Source of the DNA: an uncultured Acetobacteraceae bacterium
GTDB taxonomy: Bacteria > Pseudomonadota > Alphaproteobacteria > Acetobacterales > Acetobacteraceae
DNA: 45,637 nucleotides
Direction: 5' to 3'
NCBI GenBank assembly: GCA_937873095.1
Contig: CALMVI010000050.1
Coordinates: 11,290-56,926 of the forward strand
Shown here: one piece after another, positions 16,983 through 25,418 of the stretch
Layout: every line of letters starts with the position of its first letter
How positions within the stretch are numbered: position 1 is the first letter of the stretch
Translations under genes and position numbers: made by a program
Notes under the pieces: generated by a model
What the model saw: the letters and a program-made list of their open reading frames with translations, nothing else
What the model was told of the DNA's origin: nothing
Database searches by the model: none

Positions 16983-17549
16983 ATGTCCGAAGCAGCAGAC
17001 CCAACGGCCGCAGCACCGGGCCAGCAGATGCCGCCGCTGGTGGTCAACGTGCAATACATCAAGGATCTGTCTTTCGAGGTGCCGAACGCGCCGGAAATCT
17101 ACGCCACCCTGCGCAGCCAGCCCGCGGTGCAGATCAACCTGGACGTGCAGGCACGCGCGCTGCAGGAAGGGCAGAACGTCTACGAAGTGACGCTGGCCGT
17201 CAAAGCCGACGCGCGGGAGACGGCGCAGGGCGCGCCCGGCCAGAACGGGGCGGCGCAGAACGGCACCGCGCAGGCCGGCGCGGCCCAGGAAGGCCGGCCG
17301 GTGTTCATCGTCGAGCTGCAATATGCCGGCGTGTTCACCCTGAACGGCGTGCCGCCCGAGGCGGTGGAGCCGCTGCTGCTGATCGAGTGCCCGCGGCTGC
17401 TGTTCCCGTTCGCCCGCTCCATCCTGTCGGACGTGACGCGAGAGGGTGGTTTTCCGCCGGTGCTGCTGCAGCCGATCGACTTCGTGGGGCTGTGGCAGAG
17501 CCGCAGGCAGGCGTCCGGGAACGCGCCTCAGGTTGGTGCTCCAAACTAG
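16983..17549 (+). CDS. secB: Protein-export chaperone SecB with low-complexity insert
   Basis: Cytoplasmic tetrameric chaperone that keeps preproteins unfolded and delivers them to SecA. Family motifs include VVNVQYIKDLSFEVPNAP near the N-terminus and LLLIECPRLLFPFAR with SDVTREGGFPPVLLQPIDF near the C-terminus. At 188 residues it exceeds the usual 150-170. The excess is mostly an Ala/Gln/Gly/Asn-rich segment at about 77-104, between two beta strands of the core (VYEVTLAVKA and PVFIVELQYAG). The ATG at 16983 has an AAGGAG ribosome site. A long inverted repeat lies directly upstream. Confidence 0.94.
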   Translation: MSEAADPTAAAPGQQMPPLVVNVQYIKDLSFEVPNAPEIYATLRSQPAVQINLDVQARALQEGQNVYEVTLAVKADARETAQGAPGQNGAAQNGTAQAGAAQEGRPVFIVELQYAGVFTLNGVPPEAVEPLLLIECPRLLFPFARSILSDVTREGGFPPVLLQPIDFVGLWQSRRQASGNAPQVGAPN

Positions 17550-17552
17550 GCG

Positions 17553-17660
17553 CCGCACCCCGCCAAACGCCGGGCGTTTGGATCCCGGTAATCTCATTGT
17601 TTGCGGGTCCGGGGGCGCCCGCCCCCGGCGGGGTTTGGGGCAGAGCCCCAAGCTTAATCA
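17553..17660. repeat. Palindromic repeat between secB and thiL
   Basis: The gap between convergent secB and thiL holds CCAAACGCC/GGCGTTTGG (hairpin within 17553-17586). That segment is the complement of 4196-4229 with a single mismatch in 34 bases. It is followed by GGGGGCGCCCGCCCCC-type palindromes and a GGGGCAGAGCCCC palindrome near 17638, again as at 4227-4241. Together these look like a composite dispersed repeat, and the position suits a bidirectional terminator. Confidence 0.8.
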
Positions 17661-17692
17661 ACTCCAGGCCCCAATCCTTGGGCTCTTGATGC

Positions 17693-18619
17693 TCAGAAGT
17701 GACTCCATCCCGCCTGGGCCAGCACGACGGGGCCGGTTACGCGGACCTCCGGGTCTCCTGTGACGAAGCGGCCGATCCTGGTGATGCCGATGCCCGCCCG
17801 CGCGCATTCCGCCCGCAGCGCCTGCTCGGCGTCTGGCGGCACGGCCATCAGCAGCTCGTAATCGTCGCCGCCGGACAGGCAGACATCCAGCCGCCCGGCC
17901 TGCCGCGCGGCGGCCGAGAGGGGAACGGCGGACGCGTCGAGCTCGACGCTGAGCCCCGCCGCCCGCGCCAGGTGGCCGCAATCCTGCACCAGGCCGTCGG
18001 ACACATCCATCGCCGCCGACACGATCCCCCAAAGCGACAGCCCAAGCCTCGGCTGCGGCAGGCGGTAGCGTTGCGCCAGCGCACCGTCCGGGTCGGCCAG
18101 CTCGCCGCGCAGTGCCAGAAGGCCCAGCGCCCCGTCCCCCACCGTGCCGGTGACCCAAAGGCCATCGCCTGCCCTGGCCCCGGCGCGGCGCAGCGCGGCA
18201 CCCCCAGCCACATGACCGATGACGGTCGCAGACAGGGTGATGGGGCCCGGCGTGCTGGTCGTGTCGCCGCCGAGCAGGCTGACGCCGAACGCCTCCTGGT
18301 CCAGCGCCAGGCCGCGGGCGAACGCCTCGAACCACGTCGTCCCCGTCTTGCGCGGCACGGAGACCGCCAGCAGGTAGTGAAGCGGCGTGGCCCCCATCGC
18401 CGCCATGTCGGACAGGTTCACCCGCAGCAGCTTGCGCCCCAGCGTCTCCACCGGGTCGTCCGTCAGGAAATGCACGCCCTCCACGATCGTGTCGGCCGAT
18501 ACCACAAGTTCGCGGCCGGGTGGCGGCACGAACACCGCCGCGTCGTCCAGCAGGCCGAGCGCGCCGGGGGCGGCCAGGCCGCGCAGGCAGGCGATGCGGT
18601 CGAACTCGGCCGGCAGCAC
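17693..18619 (-). CDS. thiL: Thiamine-monophosphate kinase
   Basis: Phosphorylates thiamine monophosphate to thiamine diphosphate with ATP. Family motifs: LLDDAAVF and VVSADTIVEGVHFL near the N-terminus, LGRKLLRVNLSDMAAMGA, LLGGDTTSTPGP, and MDVSDGLVQD with LSGGDDYELL in the second half. I chose GTG 18619, which follows the nusB stop by 5 bases and precedes LPAEFDRIACLRGLA, giving 308 residues. The frame is open far upstream but only as a shadow of nusB. The Shine-Dalgarno is weak, consistent with translational coupling. Last gene of the nrdR-rib-nusB-thiL operon, followed by a palindromic repeat. Confidence 0.93.
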   Translation of the reverse strand: MLPAEFDRIACLRGLAAPGALGLLDDAAVFVPPPGRELVVSADTIVEGVHFLTDDPVETLGRKLLRVNLSDMAAMGATPLHYLLAVSVPRKTGTTWFEAFARGLALDQEAFGVSLLGGDTTSTPGPITLSATVIGHVAGGAALRRAGARAGDGLWVTGTVGDGALGLLALRGELADPDGALAQRYRLPQPRLGLSLWGIVSAAMDVSDGLVQDCGHLARAAGLSVELDASAVPLSAAARQAGRLDVCLSGGDDYELLMAVPPDAEQALRAECARAGIGITRIGRFVTGDPEVRVTGPVVLAQAGWSHF

Positions 18620-18624
18620 GAAGG

Positions 18625-19131
18625 CTACTGCCGCGTCTCGAACTCCCTCGGCCTGAGCGTGTGCGCCATCCGGTCCATCAGCCCGTTGGCCATCTTTGGT
18701 TCCTCGCCGTGGAAGAAGCCGTGCGCCACGTCCATGTACTCGTTGATCACCACAGCGACCGGCGGCCCGTCCGGCATGGTGAACTCGGCGCCCGCAGCAC
18801 GCAGCAGGGCGCGCAGCACCGGGTCGAGCCGGCCGAGCGGCCAGTCGGCCGGCAGCGATTGAACAAGCAGCGCGTCGAGCTGGTCCTGCCGCAGGACAGC
18901 CTCGCGCACGATGCGCCCGAACAGCTTGACATGCGCGTCCGGCACCCGCCCCTCCTCGAACCCGCCCGTGCCCGGCAGCTCGCCGAGCCGGTGGCGCACG
19001 AACTGGTCGATCACCGCCTCGGGGCTCTCGCCGCCCTGCTCGGCCTGGAACAGCGCCTGCACCGCGCCCACCCGCGCCGCCGTCCTCGGCCGCGAGGTGG
19101 GCGCCGTGCGTCCTGCTGCCTTGGCCATCAT
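18625..19131 (-). CDS. nusB: Transcription antitermination protein NusB
   Basis: An all-helical RNA-binding protein that joins NusE (S10), NusA and NusG in rRNA antitermination. Recognisable stretches are RVGAVQALFQAEQGG near the N-terminus and RALLRAAGAEF followed by VVINEYMDVAHGFF near the C-terminus. At 168 residues it carries a slightly long Arg/Thr-rich N-terminus. The ATG at 19131 overlaps the ribH stop as ATGA; the next codon is also ATG. Riboflavin gene clusters with nusB and thiL downstream are common in Alphaproteobacteria. Confidence 0.93.
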   Translation of the reverse strand: MMAKAAGRTAPTSRPRTAARVGAVQALFQAEQGGESPEAVIDQFVRHRLGELPGTGGFEEGRVPDAHVKLFGRIVREAVLRQDQLDALLVQSLPADWPLGRLDPVLRALLRAAGAEFTMPDGPPVAVVINEYMDVAHGFFHGEEPKMANGLMDRMAHTLRPREFETRQ

Positions 19132-19610
19132 CCCGCTCCCATCCGCCGAACCGCCGCCACCTGCAGCAGGGCAGCGACCGCCGCCTCGGCACCCTTGTTG
19201 TGGCCGTCCGCGGCGCTGCGCGCGAGCGCCTGCTCGATCGAATGCACCGTCAGCACGCCCGAGCCGAGTGCGATGCCGTGCTGCAGGGCCACCGCCATCA
19301 GCCCCGCCATCGTCTCGCGGCAGATGTAGTCGTAATGGTCCGTGCCGCCGCGCACGATGCAGCCCAGCGCCACGAAGCCGTCGAACCGGCGCGCCGAGTT
19401 CAGGGCGATGCGGATCGCCTGCGGCAGCTCGAAGCTGCCGGCCACGTCCAGCACGTCGTGCGTGGCGCCGGCGCCGGCCAGAATGCGCAGCGCGCCCTCG
19501 GTCATGCCGTCGATCACCGTGTGGTAATAGGGCGCGCGCACCACCAGCAGGTGGGCGGGCGGCCCGGGGATAACGGGTTCGACCGGCAGCGGCGCGTCCT
19601 GCGTGCTCAC
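19128..19610 (-). CDS. ribH: 6,7-dimethyl-8-ribityllumazine synthase
   Basis: Condenses 3,4-dihydroxy-2-butanone 4-phosphate with the ribityl-aminopyrimidine to form lumazine, the penultimate riboflavin step. Family motifs: APYYHTVIDGM, VAGSFELPQAI, ALGCIVRGGTDHYDYI and SGVLTVHSIEQALARSA. The start is GTG 19610, which overlaps the ribBA stop as GTGA, giving 160 residues. Reading further upstream would only add a shadow of ribBA. Its stop overlaps the nusB start. Confidence 0.94.
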   Translation of the reverse strand: MSTQDAPLPVEPVIPGPPAHLLVVRAPYYHTVIDGMTEGALRILAGAGATHDVLDVAGSFELPQAIRIALNSARRFDGFVALGCIVRGGTDHYDYICRETMAGLMAVALQHGIALGSGVLTVHSIEQALARSAADGHNKGAEAAVAALLQVAAVRRMGAG

Positions 19611-20761
19611 CCTGTTCCCTCGATCGGGCGGCGGCCGACCACGTTCAGCCCGTAGCCTTCGAGCCCGACGAACGTCCTGTCGGTGTTGGACAGCAGCACC
19701 ATGTCCCGCACGCCCAGATCGGCCAGGATCTGCGCGCCGATGCCGTAATCGCGCAGCATGCGCTCCCGCGTCTGTGCCGGCCCGTGGCGGCCGGTCACCG
19801 TGTCGAGCAGGCTGCCGGTGCGCCAGTCGTGCAGCACCACCATCACCCCGCTGCCCTCCGCCTCGATCTGCCGCATCGCCTGGTGCATCTGCCGGTGGGT
19901 CGCGCCGCCCGGCAGCATCTGTATCGGGTCGATCGCCTGCATGCGCACCAGAACCGGGCCGGGCCGGGCGATCTCGCCCTTCACCATCACCACGTGCTCG
20001 GCCTGGTTCAGCGTGCTGCTGTACACCATGACGTTCCACGGTCCGGTATCGAGCTCCTGCACCTGCACCGCGTGCACGCGCCGGACCAGGTTCTCGGTCC
20101 CGCGCCGGTGCGCGATCAGGTCGGCGATCGTCCCGAGCTTCAGCCCGTGCAGCTGGGCGAACCCGACCAGGTCGGGCAGGCGCGCCATGGTGCCGTCCGC
20201 GTTCATGATCTCGCAGATCACGCCGGCCGGGATTAGCCCCGCCATCCTGGCGATGTCGACCGCGGCTTCGGTGTGTCCTGCCCTGACCAGCGTGCCGCCG
20301 GCGCGTGCCGCCAGCGGAAACACGTGTCCCGGGGAGACGAGGTCGCGCGGCGTGCTCAACGGGTTGCTCGCCACCGCGATCGTCTGCGCGCGGTCGCGTG
20401 CGGAGACGCCGTCGGTGATGCCGTCGCGCGCCTCGATGCTGACGGTAAACGCGGTCTGGTGGCGCTGCTGGTTGGCCACCGACATCATCGGCAGCGCCAT
20501 GCGCTCCACCTGCGCCGGCGTCAGGGCCAGGCAGATCAGGCCGCGCGCGTTGCGCATCATGAAGGCGAGCGCCTGGGGGGTTGCGAACTGCGCCGGGATG
20601 ATCAGGTCGCCCTCGTTCTCGCGGTCCTCGTCGTCGACCAGGATGAACATGCGCCCAGCGCGCGCCTCGGCGATCAGCTCGGCGGTGCTGCTGATCGCGT
20701 CGTGCAGGCGATGCCGCGGCGGGTCGTGCAGGCTGTGGCGGGCCAGGCTGCCGGTGCTCAT
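19607..20761 (-). CDS. ribB: DHBP synthase with degenerate GTP cyclohydrolase II domain (RibBX type)
   Basis: The N-terminal half (about 1-215) is a complete 3,4-dihydroxy-2-butanone 4-phosphate synthase: FILVDDEDRENEGDLI, the ANQQRHQTAFTVSIEARDGITDGVSA stretch in parts, and GHVFPL with RAGHTEAAVD. The C-terminal half resembles GTP cyclohydrolase II in outline but lacks the three zinc-binding cysteines (CxxGxxxxxxxCxC) and other catalytic residues. It is therefore probably not a cyclohydrolase, matching the RibBX variant described in Proteobacteria. A functional RibA must be encoded elsewhere. ATG 20761 overlaps the ribE stop (ATGA), giving 384 residues. Confidence 0.9.
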   Translation of the reverse strand: MSTGSLARHSLHDPPRHRLHDAISSTAELIAEARAGRMFILVDDEDRENEGDLIIPAQFATPQALAFMMRNARGLICLALTPAQVERMALPMMSVANQQRHQTAFTVSIEARDGITDGVSARDRAQTIAVASNPLSTPRDLVSPGHVFPLAARAGGTLVRAGHTEAAVDIARMAGLIPAGVICEIMNADGTMARLPDLVGFAQLHGLKLGTIADLIAHRRGTENLVRRVHAVQVQELDTGPWNVMVYSSTLNQAEHVVMVKGEIARPGPVLVRMQAIDPIQMLPGGATHRQMHQAMRQIEAEGSGVMVVLHDWRTGSLLDTVTGRHGPAQTRERMLRDYGIGAQILADLGVRDMVLLSNTDRTFVGLEGYGLNVVGRRPIEGTG

Positions 20762-21366
20762 GCCGTCTCCGTCAGCCGGGCAACGTAACGGGCCAGCATG
20801 TCGATCTCGACATGCACGCCGTCGCCAGGCACGCGCTGCCCGAGCGTCGTGTGCGCCGCCGTGTGCGGGATGACGTTGACCCCGAACATGCGGCCGTCGA
20901 CCGCGTTGACCGTCAGCGACACGCCGTCGATCGCCACCGACCCCTTGGCCGCGACGTAACGATACAGGGGCTCGGGCACCGCCACCGTCAGGCGCAGCGA
21001 GCCCTGCTCGGGCCTGACCTCCTGCACCGTCCCCACCCCGTCCACGTGGCCGGACACCATGTGCCCGCCCAGCTCGTCGCCCATGCGCAGCGCGCGTTCG
21101 AGGTTGACGCGCGTGCCCTCGCGCCAGCCGCCGAGCGTGGTGCAGTTGACGCTCTCGTTCGAGACGTCGACCGCGAACCAGTCCGGTCCCAGCGCCGTCA
21201 CCGTCAGGCAGCAGCCCGAGCACGCGATGGAGGCGCCGATTGCCGTGCCGCCGGACCCGGCCAGGAACTCGGGCGGGGCGCCGATCACGGCATGCATGTC
21301 GCGCGACGCCTCGGCACGGGTGGCCTGCCGCACTACGCCTTGGGCGGTGATGATGCCGGTGAACAT
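20758..21366 (-). CDS. ribE: Riboflavin synthase, alpha chain
   Basis: Dismutates two lumazine molecules to riboflavin and the ribityl-aminopyrimidine. It shows the two lumazine-binding repeats of the family. The first has MFTGIITAQG and GASIACSGCCLTV, and the second has GHMVSGHVDGVG and SVAIDGVSLTVNAVDG. The length of 202 residues is normal. The start ATG 21366, with the canonical MFTGII, overlaps the ribD stop as ATGA, and its own stop overlaps ribBA the same way. This is the trimeric synthase, distinct from RibH. Confidence 0.95.
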   Translation of the reverse strand: MFTGIITAQGVVRQATRAEASRDMHAVIGAPPEFLAGSGGTAIGASIACSGCCLTVTALGPDWFAVDVSNESVNCTTLGGWREGTRVNLERALRMGDELGGHMVSGHVDGVGTVQEVRPEQGSLRLTVAVPEPLYRYVAAKGSVAIDGVSLTVNAVDGRMFGVNVIPHTAAHTTLGQRVPGDGVHVEIDMLARYVARLTETA

Positions 21367-22508
21367 CAGCAAGCTCTGGCGAAACGGCGCACGGCGTCGG
21401 CGCCGGCCGCCAGCGGTTCGCCCTGCGGAGAGAAGATCTTTGACTGCGACACCGCTTCGACACCCATTTCCAGAACCGCCGGCAGCCCGTCGGCGCCGAT
21501 CACTCCCGGCGCATGGAACCACACCAGCCTGTCCACCAGATCGGCCCTCAGCAGCGCCGACGCAAGCCGTGCCCCGCCTTCCACCAGGACGCGGGTGAGG
21601 CCGCGCGTGCCGAGCGCCTGCAGGGCCTGCGCCAGGTCGATGCCGCCATCGCCCTGCGGCACGGCGATGCAGCGCGCCCCTGCCTCGGTCAGGCGCTGCG
21701 CCCGGGACGGCACGAGCTCGCCGGGCGGCGCGCCGTAGAGACGGACGTCCTCAGGCACGCCGTCGGTGTGATACAGCAGCCAGACCGGGGCTTGGTGCGC
21801 CGTGCAGACCAGCCTGGACCCGGCCGGGGTCCGCAGCCGGCCGTCGGCCACGATCCTGACCGCCGGGCGCCGGGCATACCCGTCCAGCCGGCAGGTCAGG
21901 TCGGGATCGTCGGCCGCGGCCGTGCCGGCGCCGACCATCACCGCGTCGTGCTGGCCGCGCAGCGCGTGCACGCGCCGGCGGGCCTCTGCGCCGGTGATCC
22001 ACCGGCTCTGCCCGGTCCGGGTGGCGATGCGGCCGTCCAGCGTGGTCGCGAGCTTGAGCGTGACCAGGGGCCGGCCGAGCTGCACGCGGGCGAAGAAGCC
22101 GGCCAGGGTCTCGCGCGCCGCCTGCTCCATGAACCCGGCCAGCACGTCGACGCCCGCCGCACGCAGCCGCGCCAGGCCCGCCCCGTTCACCCTCGGGTCC
22201 GGATCGCCGGCAGCGACCACCACGCGGCTGATTCCTGCTGCGACCAGCGCGTCCGCGCAGGGGGGTGTCTGGCCATGGTGGCTGCACGGCTCGAGGGTGA
22301 CGTAGGCGGTCGCACCGCGCGCGGCCGCACCCGCCATGGCGAGCGCCTCCGTCTCGGCATGCGGGCGCCCTTGCAGGCCGGTGCGCCCGCGCCCGGCGAC
22401 CCGGCCGTCCGGCGTCACCAGGATGCAGCCGACCGAGGGGTTCGGCCAGGTTCCGCCCAGTCCGCGCTCGGCCAGCGCCAGGGCGGCGCGCATGTGCGTC
22501 CCGTCCAT
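21366..22508 (-). CDS. ribD: Bifunctional pyrimidine deaminase/reductase RibD
   Basis: Carries out the deamination and side-chain reduction that follow GTP cyclohydrolase in riboflavin synthesis. The N-terminal cytidine-deaminase-like domain has catalytic HAE (H50, E52) and zinc ligands C75 and C84 in PCSHHGQTPPC. The C-terminal reductase has VTLKLATTLDGRIAT, SRWITG and a VMVGAGTAAADDP loop. At 380 residues it is complete. It starts 7 bases after nrdR and overlaps ribE by 3 bases at the stop. Confidence 0.95.
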   Translation of the reverse strand: MDGTHMRAALALAERGLGGTWPNPSVGCILVTPDGRVAGRGRTGLQGRPHAETEALAMAGAAARGATAYVTLEPCSHHGQTPPCADALVAAGISRVVVAAGDPDPRVNGAGLARLRAAGVDVLAGFMEQAARETLAGFFARVQLGRPLVTLKLATTLDGRIATRTGQSRWITGAEARRRVHALRGQHDAVMVGAGTAAADDPDLTCRLDGYARRPAVRIVADGRLRTPAGSRLVCTAHQAPVWLLYHTDGVPEDVRLYGAPPGELVPSRAQRLTEAGARCIAVPQGDGGIDLAQALQALGTRGLTRVLVEGGARLASALLRADLVDRLVWFHAPGVIGADGLPAVLEMGVEAVSQSKIFSPQGEPLAAGADAVRRFARAC

Positions 22509-22515
22509 GCGCGGG

Positions 22516-22971
22516 TCAGCCGGGGTCTTCGAGAGAGCCCAGAAAGGCCTCGAAATCCTTGGCCTCCCTAAAATCCCGGTACACGCTGGCGAAGCGCACG
22601 TAGGCGACCTCGTCGACCGCCTTGAGCGTGTCCATCACCAGCTCGCCGATCTGGGCGCTGGGTATGTCGGTCTCGCCCGAGGCTTCGAGCTGGCGCACGA
22701 TGGAGCTGACCACGCGTTCGATGCGCTCGTCGGTCACGGGGCGCTTGCGCAGGGCGATGCTGATCGAGCGGTTCAGCTTTTCCCGGTCAAACGGGACGCG
22801 GCGGCCGTCGCTCTTGACCACGTACAGCTCGCGCAGCTGCACGCGCTCGATGGTGGTGAAGCGCTGGCCGCAACTGGCGCAGAACCGGCGGCGGCGTATG
22901 GCTGCCCCTTCCTCGGCGGGGCGGCTGTCCTTCACCTGTGTGTCGTCGTGTCCGCAGAAGGGACAACGCAT
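22516..22971 (-). CDS. nrdR: Transcriptional repressor NrdR
   Basis: A 151-residue nucleotide-sensing repressor of ribonucleotide reductase genes. It has an N-terminal zinc ribbon with C3, C6, C31 and C34 ([21 protein letters not shown]) and an ATP-cone domain ([20 protein letters not shown]). It heads the riboflavin operon, a common alphaproteobacterial arrangement, although the glyA gene that often precedes it is not here. No NrdR box is evident next to its own gene. The operon promoter probably lies in 22972-23101, where I see no clear boxes or an FMN riboswitch. Confidence 0.95.
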   Translation of the reverse strand: MRCPFCGHDDTQVKDSRPAEEGAAIRRRRFCASCGQRFTTIERVQLRELYVVKSDGRRVPFDREKLNRSISIALRKRPVTDERIERVVSSIVRQLEASGETDIPSAQIGELVMDTLKAVDEVAYVRFASVYRDFREAKDFEAFLGSLEDPG

Positions 22972-23101
22972 CGCGGGCGGCCTCGCTGATCGGCAGGCGC
23001 CGGCCTGGCCGGTCGCCGGAGGCCTCAGTCTCTAGACGATGGCGCGGCCGGCCCACAACACGACGGCAGGGTGGCAGGCGCGCGGAGGCCCGCGCAGGCC
23101 T

Positions 23102-24142
23102 TCATCCGCCAAGCTGGCTGAGATAGACGGTGGACTGGTTTTCCACGTCCAGGCTGGCGGGGCCGGTCCGACGCGCCGGCACGTTGGCCTGCACGGCGAG
23201 CAGGCAATCGCCTCGCGCGAGCGTCAGCGGCCGCATCGGCTGATACGTCCAGGCTTGCTCCGGCGCGAAGAACCGGCCCGCCAGCACGCCATGCAGCAGG
23301 ATTGAGGCGGCCGGAAAGGCGGGCACCGGTGCCGCCGTCATCGAGCGCAGTATGGAGAACCGTCCCTGGGACGGCTGTACCCTGAGCCCGGCCGCCTGGC
23401 AGGCACCGGCCGGCACCAGGACGAAATCGGTCGATACGCCCCAGGGCCCGTCCGGCGGCGGCCCCCATCCGGCTTGCGCGGGCGCGCCCAGGACCGGAGC
23501 GGCGCTGAGCGTCATGGCGATGCCGTCCAGGGTGAGCGGCACGTCGGCGCGCAGGCCGACATAGGTTCCCCACGCGGGCGCGCTGCCGGCCGGCAGCTTG
23601 AACTCGCCGCCTATGCCCAGGGCCAGCCTGGGCGTGCCATGGGCGGCGAGCGCGGTCAGGCGGGCCGTCAGGCTCACATCGGTCGTCGTGTAGAGCGGCC
23701 GCGACGCGGACAGGAACGGATAGCCCGCGCTGACGATGGTGAGCAGGCAGGCGCCCCGGTCGTTGGACCACGGCAGGGCGTGCTGCAACGCCAGGTGCAC
23801 GGGCTGCTGCACCGACCCCTCGCCGTTGTTCTTCAATATGCCCGCCCAGATCCGCCGGTTGGGCGGGATGTCTGGCGTGACCGACCCGTCGCGCGCCCGG
23901 CACCCCGCCTGCGCGTCCAGCGTGGTGCCGAACTGCACCAGCGCTTCGCTGAAGCCGGGGCCGTTGCTGGACAGGACGACCCGACCGTCCAGCCCGGCCA
24001 CCGCCTGGCCTGCCGGCAGCCAGACCGTGTTCAGCGTGTTGCGCACGCCGGCGAACGCGCCGCTCTGCGCCACCCTGGCCGAGAGCTGTATGTCCGAGGG
24101 GGCCGGAGATGAGATCGCCTGCGGGACGGGCGGCAGCGGCAT
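23102..24142 (-). CDS. Unrecognised protein, in frame after a GH26-like gene
   Basis: A 346-residue ORF I do not recognise. It is rich in Ala, Pro and Gly with alternating hydrophobic residues, suggesting beta-sheet folds, and it has no signal peptide or membrane helix. Its ATG follows the TGA of the upstream GH26-like hydrolase immediately and in the same frame (TGAATG). The region could therefore be the second half of one longer secreted protein interrupted by a single stop, or a coupled separate gene. If translated alone it would stay cytoplasmic. Codon use looks like that of its neighbours. It may be a carbohydrate-binding or structural partner of the hydrolase, but that is only inferred from position. 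Confidence 0.6.
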   Translation of the reverse strand: MPLPPVPQAISSPAPSDIQLSARVAQSGAFAGVRNTLNTVWLPAGQAVAGLDGRVVLSSNGPGFSEALVQFGTTLDAQAGCRARDGSVTPDIPPNRRIWAGILKNNGEGSVQQPVHLALQHALPWSNDRGACLLTIVSAGYPFLSASRPLYTTTDVSLTARLTALAAHGTPRLALGIGGEFKLPAGSAPAWGTYVGLRADVPLTLDGIAMTLSAAPVLGAPAQAGWGPPPDGPWGVSTDFVLVPAGACQAAGLRVQPSQGRFSILRSMTAAPVPAFPAASILLHGVLAGRFFAPEQAWTYQPMRPLTLARGDCLLAVQANVPARRTGPASLDVENQSTVYLSQLGG

Positions 24143-25342
24143 TCAGTTGCCGCCGAACCAGGACCGGAACGCGGCCAGTTCCTGGGGCTTGCTGCCGTCC
24201 GAGAACATGTAGGGCGCAGTGCCGTTGCTGTCCCACAGGTTGACAAAGGCGATGGTCGTCCCCGACGCCGCGGCGCGGGCCAGATGCGTGCCGAGCCAGA
24301 CCGGAAACGTGCCGTCGTCGGACACGTCGGCGTAGGGTGCCACACCGCCCGCGCCGGCCTCGGCCACGCCGAACGGCTTGTGGCGGGCGTGGGCGAATTT
24401 GAGCAGCGTCATGAACGACGTCGTGAAACCGAGCTGGTCGCCCTGCGGCGACCATTCGTCGGCCGAAGGGTAGCTCCAGTAATGCGCGCGGTTGACGCCG
24501 TCGTCGATGATGTCGAGGAAGTTCGTATCGGGCCAGGGCTGGCCGGTGGGCGAGGTCCTGGTGTCCCAGTTCTCCCAGGTGGTGGGCGTGGTGCCGTTGG
24601 TCACGGGATACATGTCGGCGTAGAAATCGGCGGCGATGACGTCGACATACGCGTCGCCCGGGTAGAACACCTGCGTCACGTTCTGCACGCCCCAGACCAC
24701 CGTGCCGGGATTCCAGACAATCAACGCCTGGGCATTGTCGGCGATGGCCTCCTGCCGCAGCACGGCGGCCGCATGCTGGAAGGCAAGCACCCAGTCCGCG
24801 GCGGTCTGCGCGTTCTGGCCGGCGAACCACCTGCCGTTCAGGTTCATCTCCCAGCCCAGGCGGAAATACAGCGTCTTGAAGCCCGCGAAGCCGGCCGTCC
24901 GCGAGGTCGCCAGCGCGTCGACGATGCCGATCAGCGCCTGGTCGTAGCTGCCGGCCGCCATCGCCTGCAGCTGCGGGTCCGGGTTGGCGCCGATGCCGTT
25001 GTTGGTCGAGAACAGCGGCACGCCCACGACCTGTGTCATGCCGGCGGCCGACGAGGTCTGCAGGCAGGTGGCGAGCCAGCCGGCGTTCTGCGCCCAGGAC
25101 GATTGCAGCTGGGTATCGTCGATGTAGGTGTCGAGGAATTGCGGCGCGGCGTTCATCGCACCGGCAAATTGCTGCAGATGGCTGTCGAATGAAACCCTGT
25201 CCGGCGTGTTCGGCAGGCCCGGATTTTGCAAATACGCTCCCATGTGGGCGCTCAAAAGCGCAGGCGAGGCCGCGCCCGCAGGCCCGGCAACGGCGGACAT
25301 GATTGCGCAGGCGCATGCCGCGCGACAAAGACCAGACAGCAT
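24143..25342 (-). CDS. Secreted GH26-like glycoside hydrolase
   Basis: A 399-residue protein with a signal peptide (about 1-24, cleavage after AGA). The (beta/alpha)8 fold features match GH26 (beta-mannanase-like) enzymes. The probable acid/base is E165 in YFRLGWEMNLNGRWF, followed by VWNPGTVVWGV and YPGDAYVDVIAADFY. The probable nucleophile is E328 in PFGVAEAGAG. It would act in the periplasm or outside the cell on a mannan or similar polysaccharide; the substrate is not certain. The start ATG at 25342 has a GAGGGG ribosome site. It is divergent from the amino-acid permease and directly followed, in frame, by an unknown ORF. Confidence 0.75.
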   Translation of the reverse strand: MLSGLCRAACACAIMSAVAGPAGAASPALLSAHMGAYLQNPGLPNTPDRVSFDSHLQQFAGAMNAAPQFLDTYIDDTQLQSSWAQNAGWLATCLQTSSAAGMTQVVGVPLFSTNNGIGANPDPQLQAMAAGSYDQALIGIVDALATSRTAGFAGFKTLYFRLGWEMNLNGRWFAGQNAQTAADWVLAFQHAAAVLRQEAIADNAQALIVWNPGTVVWGVQNVTQVFYPGDAYVDVIAADFYADMYPVTNGTTPTTWENWDTRTSPTGQPWPDTNFLDIIDDGVNRAHYWSYPSADEWSPQGDQLGFTTSFMTLLKFAHARHKPFGVAEAGAGGVAPYADVSDDGTFPVWLGTHLARAAASGTTIAFVNLWDSNGTAPYMFSDGSKPQELAAFRSWFGGN

Positions 25343-25390
25343 GAATGACCCCTCAGATAGACCAGACCGGCATTATGTCGATCACGTTTC

Positions 25391-25418
25391 CTTGATCCAA
25401 AATCCTGACGGGATCAAG
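25391..25418. promoter_or_regulatory. Inverted repeat in the GH26/permease divergent region
   Basis: The 393-base divergent region 25343-25735 holds no gene I can support and is visibly richer in A/T than its surroundings between about 25380 and 25560. It should contain promoters for both neighbours. The only structured motif I see is CTTGATCC (25391-25398) with its complement GGATCAAG (25411-25418), 12 bases apart. It lies 49 bases upstream of the hydrolase start, where an operator could be. Function is speculative. Confidence 0.3.

Noticed and set aside
22972-23101. FMN riboswitch ahead of the riboflavin operon
   Set aside because: The leader is short and I could not find the conserved FMN-element core (AGGG...GGAAACC-type segments).
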